Source: Pseudomonadota bacterium (GTDB lineage: Bacteria > Pseudomonadota > Alphaproteobacteria > UBA9655). From it: 64,000 nt of DNA. Each line of letters begins with the position of its first letter. The first letter of the stretch is position 1. This document shows positions 16,576 to 26,016 of the stretch, piece after piece. Made by a program: the position numbers and the translations under genes. The stretch lies in NCBI GenBank assembly GCA_018242065.1, contig JAFECQ010000017.1, positions 1-64,000 of the forward strand. Reading direction: 5' to 3'. Under the pieces are notes generated by a model, which ran no database searches, was not told where the DNA came from, and saw only the letters and a list, made by a program, of their open reading frames with translations.

Positions 16576-17473
16576 ATCAGTTATGTTGCATGAAGTTCTA
16601 GAAACGCTCGCTCCTTACGATAAAGCAACTTACATCGATGCGACTTTCGGGGCAGGCGGTTATTCACGTGCTATTTTAGAGAAAGCTGATTGTTCTGTTA
16701 TAGCTCTCGATCGAGATCCAGAGGCCAATAATCGGGCAAAAAAACTTGAAGAGAGTTTTCCCCACCGATTTTCTTTTTTCCAAGGAAAATTTGGAGAGAT
16801 GGCTCAGTTTATCCCAAATACATCTTATGATGGCGTTGTGTTTGATTTGGGTGTTTCTTCGCCTCAACTTGATGAGGCTGATCGCGGCTTTTCTTTCAAG
16901 CTAGAAGGCCCCCTTGATATGCGTATGGAAAAGAAAGGGTTAAGCGCTGCTGATGTTGTCAATTCTTTTGAAGAAAAGGAAATTGCTCGAATTCTGTGGG
17001 TTTACGGGGAAGAGCGTAAGTCTCGTGCTGTTGCACGAGCGATTGTTGAGAAGCGTCCTTTTGAATCCACGAAACAGCTTGCTGATGTGGTGCATGCCAT
17101 TGTTGGTTTTGAAAGACCAGGGTTTGATTCAGCAACGCGAACATTCCAAGCTTTACGTCTTTATGTAAATGATGAACTAGGAGAATTAGAGAGAGGTCTT
17201 GAAGCATCTGAAAAACTTTTAAAAGTAGGCGGAAGGCTTGTGGTTGTGAGTTTTCATTCACTCGAAGATCGAATTGTTAAAACATTTTTTAAAGAAAGAA
17301 GTGGGGGACAGCCGCACGGGTCACGCTATCTTCCTGAAGCGCCTCGTCGTCGTGCCACTTTTCTTCTTAAGAATCGCAAAGCACTTTTGCCACAAGAAGA
17401 AGAGATTAAGCTTAATCCAAGAGCCCGCTCTGCTCGGCTACGGTGGGCCACTCGAATAGAGGGGGAAGCTTAA
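16568..17473 (+). CDS. rsmH: 16S rRNA (cytosine1402-N4)-methyltransferase RsmH (MraW)
   Basis: RsmH methylates N4 of C1402 in the decoding centre of 16S rRNA. The 301-residue product starts with HKSVMLHEVLETL and has the SAM motif YIDATFGAGGYSRAIL (about 20-35), DRDPEANNRAK, the conserved FDLGVSSPQLDEADRGFSF block with PLDMRM, and GRLVVVSFHSLEDRIVK near the C-terminus; RARSARLR ends the protein as expected. It lies in its canonical place between mraZ and ftsL, overlapping mraZ and ending one base before ftsL. Confidence 0.97.
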   Translation: MHKSVMLHEVLETLAPYDKATYIDATFGAGGYSRAILEKADCSVIALDRDPEANNRAKKLEESFPHRFSFFQGKFGEMAQFIPNTSYDGVVFDLGVSSPQLDEADRGFSFKLEGPLDMRMEKKGLSAADVVNSFEEKEIARILWVYGEERKSRAVARAIVEKRPFESTKQLADVVHAIVGFERPGFDSATRTFQALRLYVNDELGELERGLEASEKLLKVGGRLVVVSFHSLEDRIVKTFFKERSGGQPHGSRYLPEAPRRRATFLLKNRKALLPQEEEIKLNPRARSARLRWATRIEGEA

Positions 17474-17474
17474 C

Positions 17475-17807
17475 ATGCGCCGTTATACGACTCTGTTTTT
17501 CTTTTTAGCGCTTGTTATTGGGTTTATCCTTTTCAAGGTAAAATATGAAGTTGTGGAGATTGAAGAAAAAATAAGTCAAACTTTACGTAAAATGAAACGT
17601 GAGAGAGAAACCATTCATATTTTAAAAGCTGAATGGAGTCATTTGAATGAACCTCAACGATTACAGAAGTTAGCTGAAAAGTTTTTAGATATTCGGCCTA
17701 TGAAAGCAGAACAAATTGCTAACATACGTCATAATTTGACTGATCAAGATCCTTTTAGGCAAATCATTCCACAAACCCATCTTGTGTCTATGAAAGGAGA
17801 AGAATGA
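17475..17807 (+). CDS. ftsL: Cell division protein FtsL-like
   Basis: The 110-residue bitopic protein has a short basic N-terminus, one membrane segment (TLFFFLALVIGFILFKVKY, about 5-23) and a heptad-like helix (VVEIEEKISQTLRKMKRERETIHILKAEW) followed by LNEPQRLQKLAEKFLDIRPM. This is the layout of alphaproteobacterial FtsL, which joins FtsQ and FtsB to activate FtsW-FtsI in the septum. Primary sequence identity in this family is low, so the call rests on topology and position between rsmH and ftsI. A GGGGGAAG ribosome binding site precedes the ATG, and the stop overlaps the ftsI start. Confidence 0.85.
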   Translation: MRRYTTLFFFLALVIGFILFKVKYEVVEIEEKISQTLRKMKRERETIHILKAEWSHLNEPQRLQKLAEKFLDIRPMKAEQIANIRHNLTDQDPFRQIIPQTHLVSMKGEE

Positions 17808-19531
17808 CTCAAAAAAAGTTATATGTTCCTCAAGGTTTTCACGGGACTGCCCAGTGGCATGAAGTAAGGTCACTTCGGCAAGTTCTCGATGTGGCCAAGA
17901 CTCGCCTTTTGGTTGTGTTTGGTGTGTTTATGCTCATCTTTTTAGTCATTACAGGTCGTCTTGTTGATGTGAGTCTTTTACGAGGGGATACTCAAGAAAA
18001 CATAGCTCAAACAAGGTCTTTGCGTGGTACAGGTTTTAGAGCTGATATTGTAGACAGAAACGGGGAGCTTTTAGCGACAAGTCTAGTCACCTCGTCTCTA
18101 TATGCAAATGCACAAGTCGTTTTGGATGCTAAGGAAGCAGCACAAAAGCTTGTCGATGTTTTACCTGAGCTTAATTATGACCAGGTTTTGCAACGCTTAG
18201 GGTCAGGGAAAGTATTTGTGTGGCTTGCTCGTCATTTAACTCCTCAAAAACAAGCTGAAGTTATGCGCTTAGGTATTCCCGGCATTTATTTTCAACAAGA
18301 CGAGCGGCGCGTATACCCACATGGTGAGCTTTTCTCGCATATATTGGGTTTTACAAATATTGATAACCAAGGGCTTAGCGGCATTGAGAAAAAATTTAAT
18401 GAGTCTCTTCTGTCAAAAGGAGAATCTCTTCGTTTAAGTTTAGATATTCGCGTACAGCATGTCTTAAGGGATGAACTGTTAGCTGGAATTGAGAAATTTA
18501 AAGCACAGGGCGGGGCGGGGATTGTAATGGATGTCCAAACAGGAGAGATCATTGCTACGGTTTCTTTACCTGACTTTGATCCGAATCAAGTTGGGAAAAT
18601 AGGGCCGCAAAAAGAGGCTCTTTTTAACCGGATCACTTTAGGGGCTTATGAGATGGGCTCCAGTTTTAAAATCTTTAATACGGCCCTTTATTTAGAAAGC
18701 GGAATATCAAGTCTTGCAACAAAATTTGATGTTTCTGGGCCTTTACGCGTAGGGCGATTTAAAATCACTGACTTTCATCCAGCACACTATCCTCTGACAG
18801 TTGCTGAAATTTTTACGGAGTCTTCGAACATTGGGGCCGCAAAGATGGCCATGCAAATGGGAAGCGCTCTTCAAAAAGCTTTTTTCGAAAAGCTGGGTTT
18901 TTTTCGACCTTCACCTTTAGAGCTTCCCGAGATTGGTTCTCCTTTACTTCCTAAGAAATGGAGTGAATCTACAACGATTACAACATCTTATGGATATGGA
19001 ATCTCAATTAGCCCTTTGCAGCTTGTCACAGCGATCGCTGGTATAGTAAACAATGGGGTTATGCATCAGCCAACACTCGTGAAAGCACGTGATTTTAAGG
19101 TTGGCGATGGAGTGCGCGTTGTTTCGGAAAAAACATCAGAAAGTATGCGTAAATTAATGTATATGATTGTCTCTCAAGGAAGAGGCAAAAAAGCTAGAGT
19201 TAAAGGGTATGAAGTAGGTGGTAAAACGGGTACAGCAAATCAGCTCTCGGGACGCTCTTACCAAAAGGGCACAAACATGACCTCATTTGTAGGCGCTTTC
19301 CCGATGAGCCATCCTCAATATATTGTTCTTATTATGGTGGATCGGCCTCAAGCCATAAAGGAAACTTATGGCTTTAATGCGGCCGGTTGGAATGCTGCCC
19401 CTATTGCAGGAAAAGTGATTGGACGAATAGCTCCTCTTCTTCACGTGATTCCAACAAGTGAAGGGAGGATGGATCCCACAGAAAAGTCTATGTTGATTCC
19501 CGCAAGTGCTTCATCAATGAGGAGGAATTAA
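17804..19531 (+). CDS. ftsI: Septal peptidoglycan transpeptidase FtsI (PBP3)
   Basis: FtsI crosslinks septal peptidoglycan together with the polymerase FtsW. The 575-residue product has a single N-terminal membrane segment (about 35-55), a pedestal domain beginning RSLRGTGFRADIVDRNGELLA, and a transpeptidase domain. Active-site motifs are SSFK at 286-289 (catalytic Ser286), SSN in TESSNIGAAK, and KTG at 474-476. Length and order are normal for class B PBPs. It overlaps ftsL by four bases and is followed four bases later by murE. Confidence 0.97.
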   Translation: MTQKKLYVPQGFHGTAQWHEVRSLRQVLDVAKTRLLVVFGVFMLIFLVITGRLVDVSLLRGDTQENIAQTRSLRGTGFRADIVDRNGELLATSLVTSSLYANAQVVLDAKEAAQKLVDVLPELNYDQVLQRLGSGKVFVWLARHLTPQKQAEVMRLGIPGIYFQQDERRVYPHGELFSHILGFTNIDNQGLSGIEKKFNESLLSKGESLRLSLDIRVQHVLRDELLAGIEKFKAQGGAGIVMDVQTGEIIATVSLPDFDPNQVGKIGPQKEALFNRITLGAYEMGSSFKIFNTALYLESGISSLATKFDVSGPLRVGRFKITDFHPAHYPLTVAEIFTESSNIGAAKMAMQMGSALQKAFFEKLGFFRPSPLELPEIGSPLLPKKWSESTTITTSYGYGISISPLQLVTAIAGIVNNGVMHQPTLVKARDFKVGDGVRVVSEKTSESMRKLMYMIVSQGRGKKARVKGYEVGGKTGTANQLSGRSYQKGTNMTSFVGAFPMSHPQYIVLIMVDRPQAIKETYGFNAAGWNAAPIAGKVIGRIAPLLHVIPTSEGRMDPTEKSMLIPASASSMRRN

Positions 19532-19535
19532 TCAT

Positions 19536-21005
19536 ATGAACCTTGCCTCCTTAATTAAAGAAAATTTTTTGATCCCTTTGGGAAATAATATAAACAAACC
19601 TACCTCTATCTCTCTTAATTCTAAAACAGTCCAAAATGGTGGCCTTTTTGTAGCCATTCCCGGATTGAAACATGATGGAGCGGCATATGTTGATGAGGCT
19701 TTACAACGAGGAGCAGTATGTATTGTCTCTCCTCAGGGGGTAGGTGAGAAATTACTTCCTCTCTTTAAGGATCGTTACCCCCATGTTTCATTCTTTGTGA
19801 CTCCAGAAATTCGTAAAACAGCGAGTTGTCTTGCTGCTTGTTTTTATCCGCTTCAACCTGATAATATTGTGGCTGTGACGGGAACGAATGGGAAAACCTC
19901 TGTTGCATCTTTTATACGTCAGATTTGGGGTTATTTAGGTGTTCCTGCAGCAAGTTTAGGAACTTTAGGACTCATTGTGGAGGGGCGATCACTACCGCCT
20001 CCAACGGGAACTGATGGGTTGAATTCTCCTGATCCTATAAAACTTCATCAGATTCTCCAATCTTTAAAAGAAGAGCAGATCAATCATTTGGCCTTTGAAG
20101 CTTCCAGCCATGGCCTACATCAACATCGCTTAGATTCTGTGAATATTAAGGCGGCTGTTTTTACGAATTTTACCAATGATCATTTGGACTATCATCATAC
20201 ATTGGAAGCTTATTTTGAGGCAAAATGTCGCTTATTCGATGAAATTATGTTTCATGGGACCCATGCCATTTTAAATGCAGATATGCCTGAGTATGAACAG
20301 TTATTAATACTCTGCCAGAAACGCAACCTTTCTCCTGTGACTTTTGGAAAAGCGGGGCAATCAATCCGTCTTGTTTCTGTTATTCCTGAGGCTGAGGGGC
20401 AAGATGTTATGTTATCTATCAAGAATGAAACGTATAACTTTTCATTTCCACTTGTTGGGGAGTTTCAGGTTTATAATATGATGGCTGCGTTAGGAGCGGT
20501 CATAGCTTGTGATGGAAACATTACACGTGCTATAGAAGCATGCATGAATCTTAAAGGTGTTCCTGGACGTCTTGAAGAAGCTTCTCATGGAGTTTATGTC
20601 GATTATGCGCATACACCTGATGGCCTTTATCGCGCTCTGAAAGCTTTACGACCTCATACAAAGGGTAATTTATGGGTTGTGTTTGGATGCGGTGGAAATC
20701 GCGATGCTTTAAAGAGATCTCTTATGGGAGAAGTAGCGGCAAAGCTTGCTGATAAAGTTATTATTACAGACGATAATCCTCGCCATGAAGACGCTAGCAG
20801 TATTCGACAGCAAATACTTGCAAGTTGCCCAGGTGCACAGGAGATTGGCTTACGGAGAGAAGCGATCAGTTATGTTCTTAAAGAAAAAAAATCTGATGAC
20901 GTGGTATTGATTGCGGGTAAGGGGCATGAAACTTATCAGCTTGTAGGAGATCAAGTTCTTCCCTTCAACGACGTGGAAGAAGTGCAAAAAGGTCCAAAGC
21001 AATGA
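19536..21005 (+). CDS. murE: UDP-N-acetylmuramoyl-L-alanyl-D-glutamate:meso-diaminopimelate ligase MurE
   Basis: MurE adds the third amino acid to the cytoplasmic peptidoglycan precursor. The 489-residue product has the Mur ligase ATP loop GTNGKTS at 116-122, the carbamylated-lysine region (YFEAKCRLFDE), and the substrate-selecting motif DNPR at 413-416, which in this family indicates meso-diaminopimelate and not lysine. A GGAGGA ribosome binding site lies about nine bases before the ATG, within the end of ftsI. It overlaps murF by four bases. Confidence 0.97.
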   Translation: MNLASLIKENFLIPLGNNINKPTSISLNSKTVQNGGLFVAIPGLKHDGAAYVDEALQRGAVCIVSPQGVGEKLLPLFKDRYPHVSFFVTPEIRKTASCLAACFYPLQPDNIVAVTGTNGKTSVASFIRQIWGYLGVPAASLGTLGLIVEGRSLPPPTGTDGLNSPDPIKLHQILQSLKEEQINHLAFEASSHGLHQHRLDSVNIKAAVFTNFTNDHLDYHHTLEAYFEAKCRLFDEIMFHGTHAILNADMPEYEQLLILCQKRNLSPVTFGKAGQSIRLVSVIPEAEGQDVMLSIKNETYNFSFPLVGEFQVYNMMAALGAVIACDGNITRAIEACMNLKGVPGRLEEASHGVYVDYAHTPDGLYRALKALRPHTKGNLWVVFGCGGNRDALKRSLMGEVAAKLADKVIITDDNPRHEDASSIRQQILASCPGAQEIGLRREAISYVLKEKKSDDVVLIAGKGHETYQLVGDQVLPFNDVEEVQKGPKQ

Positions 21006-22381
21006 CAGATCTATGGAATTCAAAGGACGCGATTGAATTTACTGGTGGTACTTCTTCTCAACCATGGGTATGTTCAGGCGTTTCTATCGATACACGAACA
21101 CTTGAAAAAGGTGATCTTTTTGTTGCTTTGATGGGCGAGACAGGTGATGGACATCTTTTCCTTCAAGAAGCGGCAGAAAAGGGCGCTGCAGCGGCTCTAA
21201 TTTCTAAAGAACTGCAAGTTCCACTTCCTGTCTTACGTGTCACAGATACACTACAAGCATTAGAAAAACTTGGTATTGCTGCGCGTCAGCGATGTGGTGC
21301 GACACGGATTGCTGTAACTGGAAGTGTTGGGAAAACAAGTACAAAAGATATGCTGGCTTGGGCCTTTAAGGATCAAGGCTTAACGCACGCCAGCACAGCA
21401 AGTTATAATAATCTTTGGGGTGTTCCGCTTACACTTGCGCGCATGCCTCAAACGACACAGTTTGGTATTTTTGAAGTAGGTATGAATCATCCGGGCGAAA
21501 TTCGACCATTGACACGGATGATTCAGCCCCAGATTGCAATCATTACGTCAATCGTAGAATGTCATATTGAATTTTTTAAATCTGAGGAAGACATTGCTCA
21601 CGCCAAAGCAGAGATATTTGAAGGAATGGATAAAGGGGGAGCTGTCCTTTTAAATCGCGATAATCCCCATTTTGACTTATTGGCTAATCTTGCGCGTGAA
21701 CGTGGGCTTCAAATCAAGGGATTTGGAAAATCTGAAAAAGCTGATTTTCGTTTGGTCTCTTGGCGAGGAGAAGCCGAAAGAAGCCATGTGGTAGCTGAGA
21801 TCCAAGGGGAGCGAATTTCCTACACGCTTCCTGTGCCAGGTGAACATTGGGTTCTTAATAGCCTTGCGGTGTTAGGAGCCATTTTCCTTGCAGGTGCGGA
21901 TGTGAAAAAAGCGGCTTCGAGTCTTGCAACAGTTGAAGCACCATCTGGGCGTGGAAAACGCTATCCAGGAGATTTTACGGTTATAGATGAAAGTTATAAT
22001 GCGAATCCAACATCTATTCGAGCTGCTCTTAGTGTCTTAGGGAAAAGTGGAGAAGGGCGAAAAATAGCTGTTCTCGGAGATATACGCGAGTTTGGAGGTC
22101 TTGCTCGAAAACGTCATGAAGAACTTCTCGATCCTCTTTTAGAACATAAGATCGACCTTGTTTTTTGCTGTGGACCTAATATGGCTTATTTATATGAACG
22201 TCTTCCTGAAGGTATGAAAGGAGCTTATGCCTTGACATCTCTTGATTTGATCCCTTCTGTTTTACAAGCAGTTAAACCGGGAGATGTAATTAGCGTTAAG
22301 GCTTCTTTGGGGACGCGCGTAAAACCTATCGTCGAGGCGCTTCTTGATCTTCAAAAAAATCCCTTGAACAGAGGGGCTTAA
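21002..22381 (+). CDS. murF: UDP-N-acetylmuramoyl-tripeptide:D-alanyl-D-alanine ligase MurF
   Basis: MurF attaches D-Ala-D-Ala (made by Ddl, encoded later in the same cluster) to complete the UDP-MurNAc-pentapeptide. The 459-residue product has the ATP-binding loop GSVGKTS at 107-113, ASYNNLWGVPLTLARM with the substrate-binding asparagines, FEVGMNHPGEI, and DESYNANPTSIRAAL near 335-350. The length matches the family. The ATG overlaps the murE stop by four bases, and mraY starts three bases after its stop. Confidence 0.97.
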   Translation: MTDLWNSKDAIEFTGGTSSQPWVCSGVSIDTRTLEKGDLFVALMGETGDGHLFLQEAAEKGAAAALISKELQVPLPVLRVTDTLQALEKLGIAARQRCGATRIAVTGSVGKTSTKDMLAWAFKDQGLTHASTASYNNLWGVPLTLARMPQTTQFGIFEVGMNHPGEIRPLTRMIQPQIAIITSIVECHIEFFKSEEDIAHAKAEIFEGMDKGGAVLLNRDNPHFDLLANLARERGLQIKGFGKSEKADFRLVSWRGEAERSHVVAEIQGERISYTLPVPGEHWVLNSLAVLGAIFLAGADVKKAASSLATVEAPSGRGKRYPGDFTVIDESYNANPTSIRAALSVLGKSGEGRKIAVLGDIREFGGLARKRHEELLDPLLEHKIDLVFCCGPNMAYLYERLPEGMKGAYALTSLDLIPSVLQAVKPGDVISVKASLGTRVKPIVEALLDLQKNPLNRGA

Positions 22382-22384
22382 TAG

Positions 22385-23476
22385 ATGTTTTATTATCTTT
22401 ATACACTTTGGGGTCAAGAAAACGTTCTTTTCAATTTATTTCGTTACATTACTTTTCGAACGACGGGCGCTTTATTAACAGCGCTGATCATTAGTTTTGT
22501 CAGTGGGCCTTATCTCATAAGATGGCTTAAAAGTCAGCAAGGTGACGGGCAACCCATTCGAGATGATGGCCCAGCTTCTCATCTTTTGACAAAACAAGGA
22601 ACGCCCACGATGGGTGGAAGTTTAATCCTTTTTGCTCTAACGTTGAGCACACTTTTATGGGCAAACTTAGCAAATGGTTATGTATGGGTTGTTCTTTTAC
22701 TTACGTTAGGGTTTGGGTGCATAGGTGCCTTTGATGATTATTTGAAACTCAAAAAACGCAACTCAAAGGGACTGTCAGGTAAAAAAAAGCTTCTTATTCA
22801 AATTCTTTTGAGTGCTTTGGCGACTTTTGCTGTTATGAAGCTCGGAGATTCTACCCTTGCGACAAGTACTTCCATTCCTTTCTTTAAGAATATTCTCATT
22901 AACTTGGGTTGGCTTTATATACCCTTTGGTGTTTTCGTTGTGGTTGGCTCATCCAATGCTGTTAATCTGACAGATGGTTTGGATGGCCTTGCTATAGGGC
23001 CTGTGATGATCGTGTCAGCGTGTTTTGTCCTGATTTCCTATTTAGTAGGTAATCATGTTTTTGCCAATTATCTCCAAATTGCTTTTGTTCCTGGAGCTGG
23101 GGAGCTTGCGATTTTTGCAGGTGCTTTAATTGGCGCGGGTTTGGGCTTTCTATGGTATAATGCTCCCCCAGCTATGGTATTTATGGGTGATACGGGATCT
23201 CTCGCTGCGGGGGCCGCTTTAGGTATGGTTTCTGTTATTACAAAGCATGAATTTATATTGGCAATAGTAGGCGGTCTTTTTGTGATGGAGGCCGTCTCTG
23301 TTATTCTGCAAGTCGGTTATTTTAAATTTACAGGAGGGAAACGGATTTTTCTAATGGCTCCTATTCATCATCACTTCGAGAAAAAAGGGTGGTCAGAGCC
23401 AACTATTGTTTTCCGTTTTTGGATTATTACAATTGTACTAGCTCTTCTTGGGCTCTCAACTTTAAAATTACGTTAA
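22385..23476 (+). CDS. mraY: Phospho-N-acetylmuramoyl-pentapeptide transferase MraY
   Basis: MraY transfers phospho-MurNAc-pentapeptide to undecaprenyl phosphate, forming lipid I in the inner membrane. The 363-residue protein has about ten membrane segments and all signature motifs: GTPTMGG near 70-76, the DD pair in [17 protein letters not shown] near 117-121, [13 protein letters not shown] near 198-210, GDTGSLAAG, and [11 protein letters not shown] near the C-terminus. It is an integral enzyme acting on the cytoplasmic face, at its usual place between murF and murD. Confidence 0.97.
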   Translation: MFYYLYTLWGQENVLFNLFRYITFRTTGALLTALIISFVSGPYLIRWLKSQQGDGQPIRDDGPASHLLTKQGTPTMGGSLILFALTLSTLLWANLANGYVWVVLLLTLGFGCIGAFDDYLKLKKRNSKGLSGKKKLLIQILLSALATFAVMKLGDSTLATSTSIPFFKNILINLGWLYIPFGVFVVVGSSNAVNLTDGLDGLAIGPVMIVSACFVLISYLVGNHVFANYLQIAFVPGAGELAIFAGALIGAGLGFLWYNAPPAMVFMGDTGSLAAGAALGMVSVITKHEFILAIVGGLFVMEAVSVILQVGYFKFTGGKRIFLMAPIHHHFEKKGWSEPTIVFRFWIITIVLALLGLSTLKLR

Positions 23477-23480
23477 GAAG

Positions 23481-24878
23481 ATGATTATTCCAACACGCTA
23501 TAAAGATAAAAGAGTTGCCGTCTTAGGACTTGGTCGCTCAGGTAGATCTGTCGCGCACAGTTTGCTTAAGGCAAGTGCTCATGTTTTTGCGTGGGATGAC
23601 CAAGAAAGCGCTCGTATTTTGGCTCAAGCGCAAGGCATTCCTCTTAATGATTTAAATATGATTGACTGGACAGAGATAGATTTTCTGGTCTTAAGTCCCG
23701 GTATTCCCCATCGCTACCCTGCTCCTCACCCAGTTGTGGCGCGTGCTCAAACTTCCGGCTTGCGACCGATAAGTGATATTGAAATTTTATGCACGAGCCA
23801 ACCTCAAGCACATTATATCGGAATTACGGGTACAAATGGAAAGTCGACAACAACCACATTAATTGGCCATATACTCAAAGAAAGTGGGGCAATCGTTGAG
23901 GTAGGTGGGAACCTAGGAATTCCCGTTATGGAACTGAATCCGTTGGAAAAGAATGGTATATATGTATTGGAGGTTTCGTCCTATCAGCTTGAAATTTCGC
24001 CAAGTCTTCATTTTAATATAGGCATTTTATTGAACATTACGCCTGATCATTTAGAAAGACATGGGGGAATGGATGGGTATATTGCTGCAAAAAAATTAAT
24101 TTATAAGAATACAACATCTAAAGATACACTGGTAATCAGCGTTGACGATCTTCCATGTCTCAAAATTTATGAAAGTTTAAAGACCTTGGGTCAAACTAAT
24201 CTTTTGCCCATTTCTACCTGTAAGTTTCTTCCAGAAGGTATCTATGTGAAAGAAGGAATTCTTCATGAAAACTCTCATCCTGTCCTGAGCTTAAAAGATC
24301 TTCAGCGGTTAAAAGGACAACATAATTGGCAAAATGTGGCAGCAGCTTATGGTGCTCTTAGGTCAATGGGGATTTCAACCGAAACGATTGCTCAAGGGAT
24401 TATTTCTTTTCCCGGACTCAACCATCGTCAACAAGTCGTAGCTAGCTATAGAAATGTGATGTTTGTAAATGATAGCAAGGCCACCAATGCCGAAGCCACG
24501 GCAAAAGCTTTAGCCTGTTATCAAGACAGTCCTCTTTATTGCTTGTTAGGGGGGCGCTCAAAAGAAGGCGGAATTACGAATCTAAAGCCATATTTTCCAT
24601 TCATTGAACATGCCATTTTATATGGTGAGGCAGCTGCGAGTTTTGCGCTCACTTTAGAAGGTAGTGTGCCTTATACCATATGTAAAACACTTGAAGAAGC
24701 AACAAAAATGGCAGCAGAGCTAGCCTTTAAACATCACAGACCCGGTGCTGTTGTTTTGTTGTCTCCTGCGTGTGCAAGTTTTGACCAATTTCGGGATTTT
24801 GAAGAAAGAGGAGATGCTTTCTGTCAGTACGTTAAAGAACTCCAAGAAACATCGCAAAATAAAAGTGAAGTAGCATAA
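23481..24878 (+). CDS. murD: UDP-N-acetylmuramoyl-L-alanine:D-glutamate ligase MurD
   Basis: MurD adds D-Glu, the second residue of the stem peptide. The 465-residue product begins with a Rossmann-like N-terminal domain (RVAVLGLGRSGRSVAHSL), then the ATP loop GTNGKST at 117-123, EVSSYQLE near 160, NITPDHLERHG, and the C-terminal domain with NDSKATNAEATAKAL and LLGGRSKEGG. It starts four bases after mraY, and its stop is one base before the ftsW ATG, so it sits inside the same transcript. Confidence 0.96.
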   Translation: MIIPTRYKDKRVAVLGLGRSGRSVAHSLLKASAHVFAWDDQESARILAQAQGIPLNDLNMIDWTEIDFLVLSPGIPHRYPAPHPVVARAQTSGLRPISDIEILCTSQPQAHYIGITGTNGKSTTTTLIGHILKESGAIVEVGGNLGIPVMELNPLEKNGIYVLEVSSYQLEISPSLHFNIGILLNITPDHLERHGGMDGYIAAKKLIYKNTTSKDTLVISVDDLPCLKIYESLKTLGQTNLLPISTCKFLPEGIYVKEGILHENSHPVLSLKDLQRLKGQHNWQNVAAAYGALRSMGISTETIAQGIISFPGLNHRQQVVASYRNVMFVNDSKATNAEATAKALACYQDSPLYCLLGGRSKEGGITNLKPYFPFIEHAILYGEAAASFALTLEGSVPYTICKTLEEATKMAAELAFKHHRPGAVVLLSPACASFDQFRDFEERGDAFCQYVKELQETSQNKSEVA

Positions 24879-24879
24879 A

Positions 24880-26016
24880 ATGCTTTCGTTAGCGCGGACA
24901 AATACAACGTTAATTGGGCAGTGGTGGTGGACAGTAGACCGCTGGATCTTAGCGGCTTTAGTTCTCCTTATTTTTCTTGGTATTTTGCTTATTATGGCTG
25001 CAAGTCCTGCTGTTGCAGATCAACATCATTGGAGCTCCTTTCACTTTATTAAAAAGCATGTGGCCTTTTTGATCCCAACTTTTTTTATCCTTATAGGGGT
25101 TTCTTTCTTATCTCTTCAAAACGTTAAGTGGTTCGCCGTTGGTCTTCTGGGTATGAGTTTATTGGGACTTATCCTTACGCTTTTGGTAGGAACAGAAATT
25201 AAAGGAGCGACGCGTTGGCTTGAAGTGGGGGGATTTTCGCTTCAACCTTCCGAATTTGTTAAACCCTCTTTTTCAGTCGTGTGTGCCTGGCTGTTTTCTC
25301 AAAATCAAGAGAATTCATCTTTTCCGGGGAATTTAGCCTCGATTGGACTCTACCTATTGGTTATATCTTTATTGATTTTGCAACCTGACTTAGGAATGAC
25401 AGGGTTAATTTCAGTGATGTGGTTTTCTCAATTTTTTCTTGCAGGGCTTCCTCTTTTCTGGATTTTGTCTGCTGCTGGTTGTGGTGTGGGAGGGATTTTC
25501 GCTGCCTATTTTCTTTTTCCTCATGTGACACGTCGTGTTGATCATTTCTTCCATCCTGATAGTGGAGATAAATTTGGAGATCGATATCAAATTCATCAAT
25601 CTTTAGATGCCTTTATGAGCGGTGGATTTATCGGTAAAGGTCCTGGAGAAGGTACAATCAAAAAATATCTTCCTGATGCGCATGCAGACTTCATTTTTGC
25701 AGTTGCCGGAGAAGAATTTGGGATGATCTTGTGCCTTTTACTCATAGGAGTCTTTGCTTTTATTCTTATCCGTTCCTTCAGTCGTCTTTTTGATGAGAAT
25801 AATATGTTTGTTGTGTTGGCAGTCACTGGTCTTGTCGTCCAGTTTGGATTACAGGCTGTAATTAATATGGCGTCAACTTTGAATTTGATGCCTACCAAAG
25901 GTATGACACTTCCGTTTATTAGCTACGGGGGATCCTCCATGATTGCGCAAGCGATAGGAATGGGGATGGTGCTCGCTCTTACTCGAAGAAGGATTGGTGA
26001 TTATGACCGGTCTTGA
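24880..26016 (+). CDS. ftsW: Septal peptidoglycan glycosyltransferase FtsW
   Basis: FtsW is a SEDS-family polymerase that makes glycan strands at the septum with FtsI as its partner. The 378-residue product has about ten membrane segments. SEDS signatures are GATRWLEVGGFSLQPSEFVKP near 107-127, the extracellular loop with GKGPGEGTIKKYLPDAHADFIFAVAGEEFG, and PTKGMTLPFISYGGSSM near 337-353. The Asp of ALPDAHADF lies where the catalytic acid is expected. Its end overlaps the start of murG by 14 bases. Confidence 0.96.
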   Translation: MLSLARTNTTLIGQWWWTVDRWILAALVLLIFLGILLIMAASPAVADQHHWSSFHFIKKHVAFLIPTFFILIGVSFLSLQNVKWFAVGLLGMSLLGLILTLLVGTEIKGATRWLEVGGFSLQPSEFVKPSFSVVCAWLFSQNQENSSFPGNLASIGLYLLVISLLILQPDLGMTGLISVMWFSQFFLAGLPLFWILSAAGCGVGGIFAAYFLFPHVTRRVDHFFHPDSGDKFGDRYQIHQSLDAFMSGGFIGKGPGEGTIKKYLPDAHADFIFAVAGEEFGMILCLLLIGVFAFILIRSFSRLFDENNMFVVLAVTGLVVQFGLQAVINMASTLNLMPTKGMTLPFISYGGSSMIAQAIGMGMVLALTRRRIGDYDRS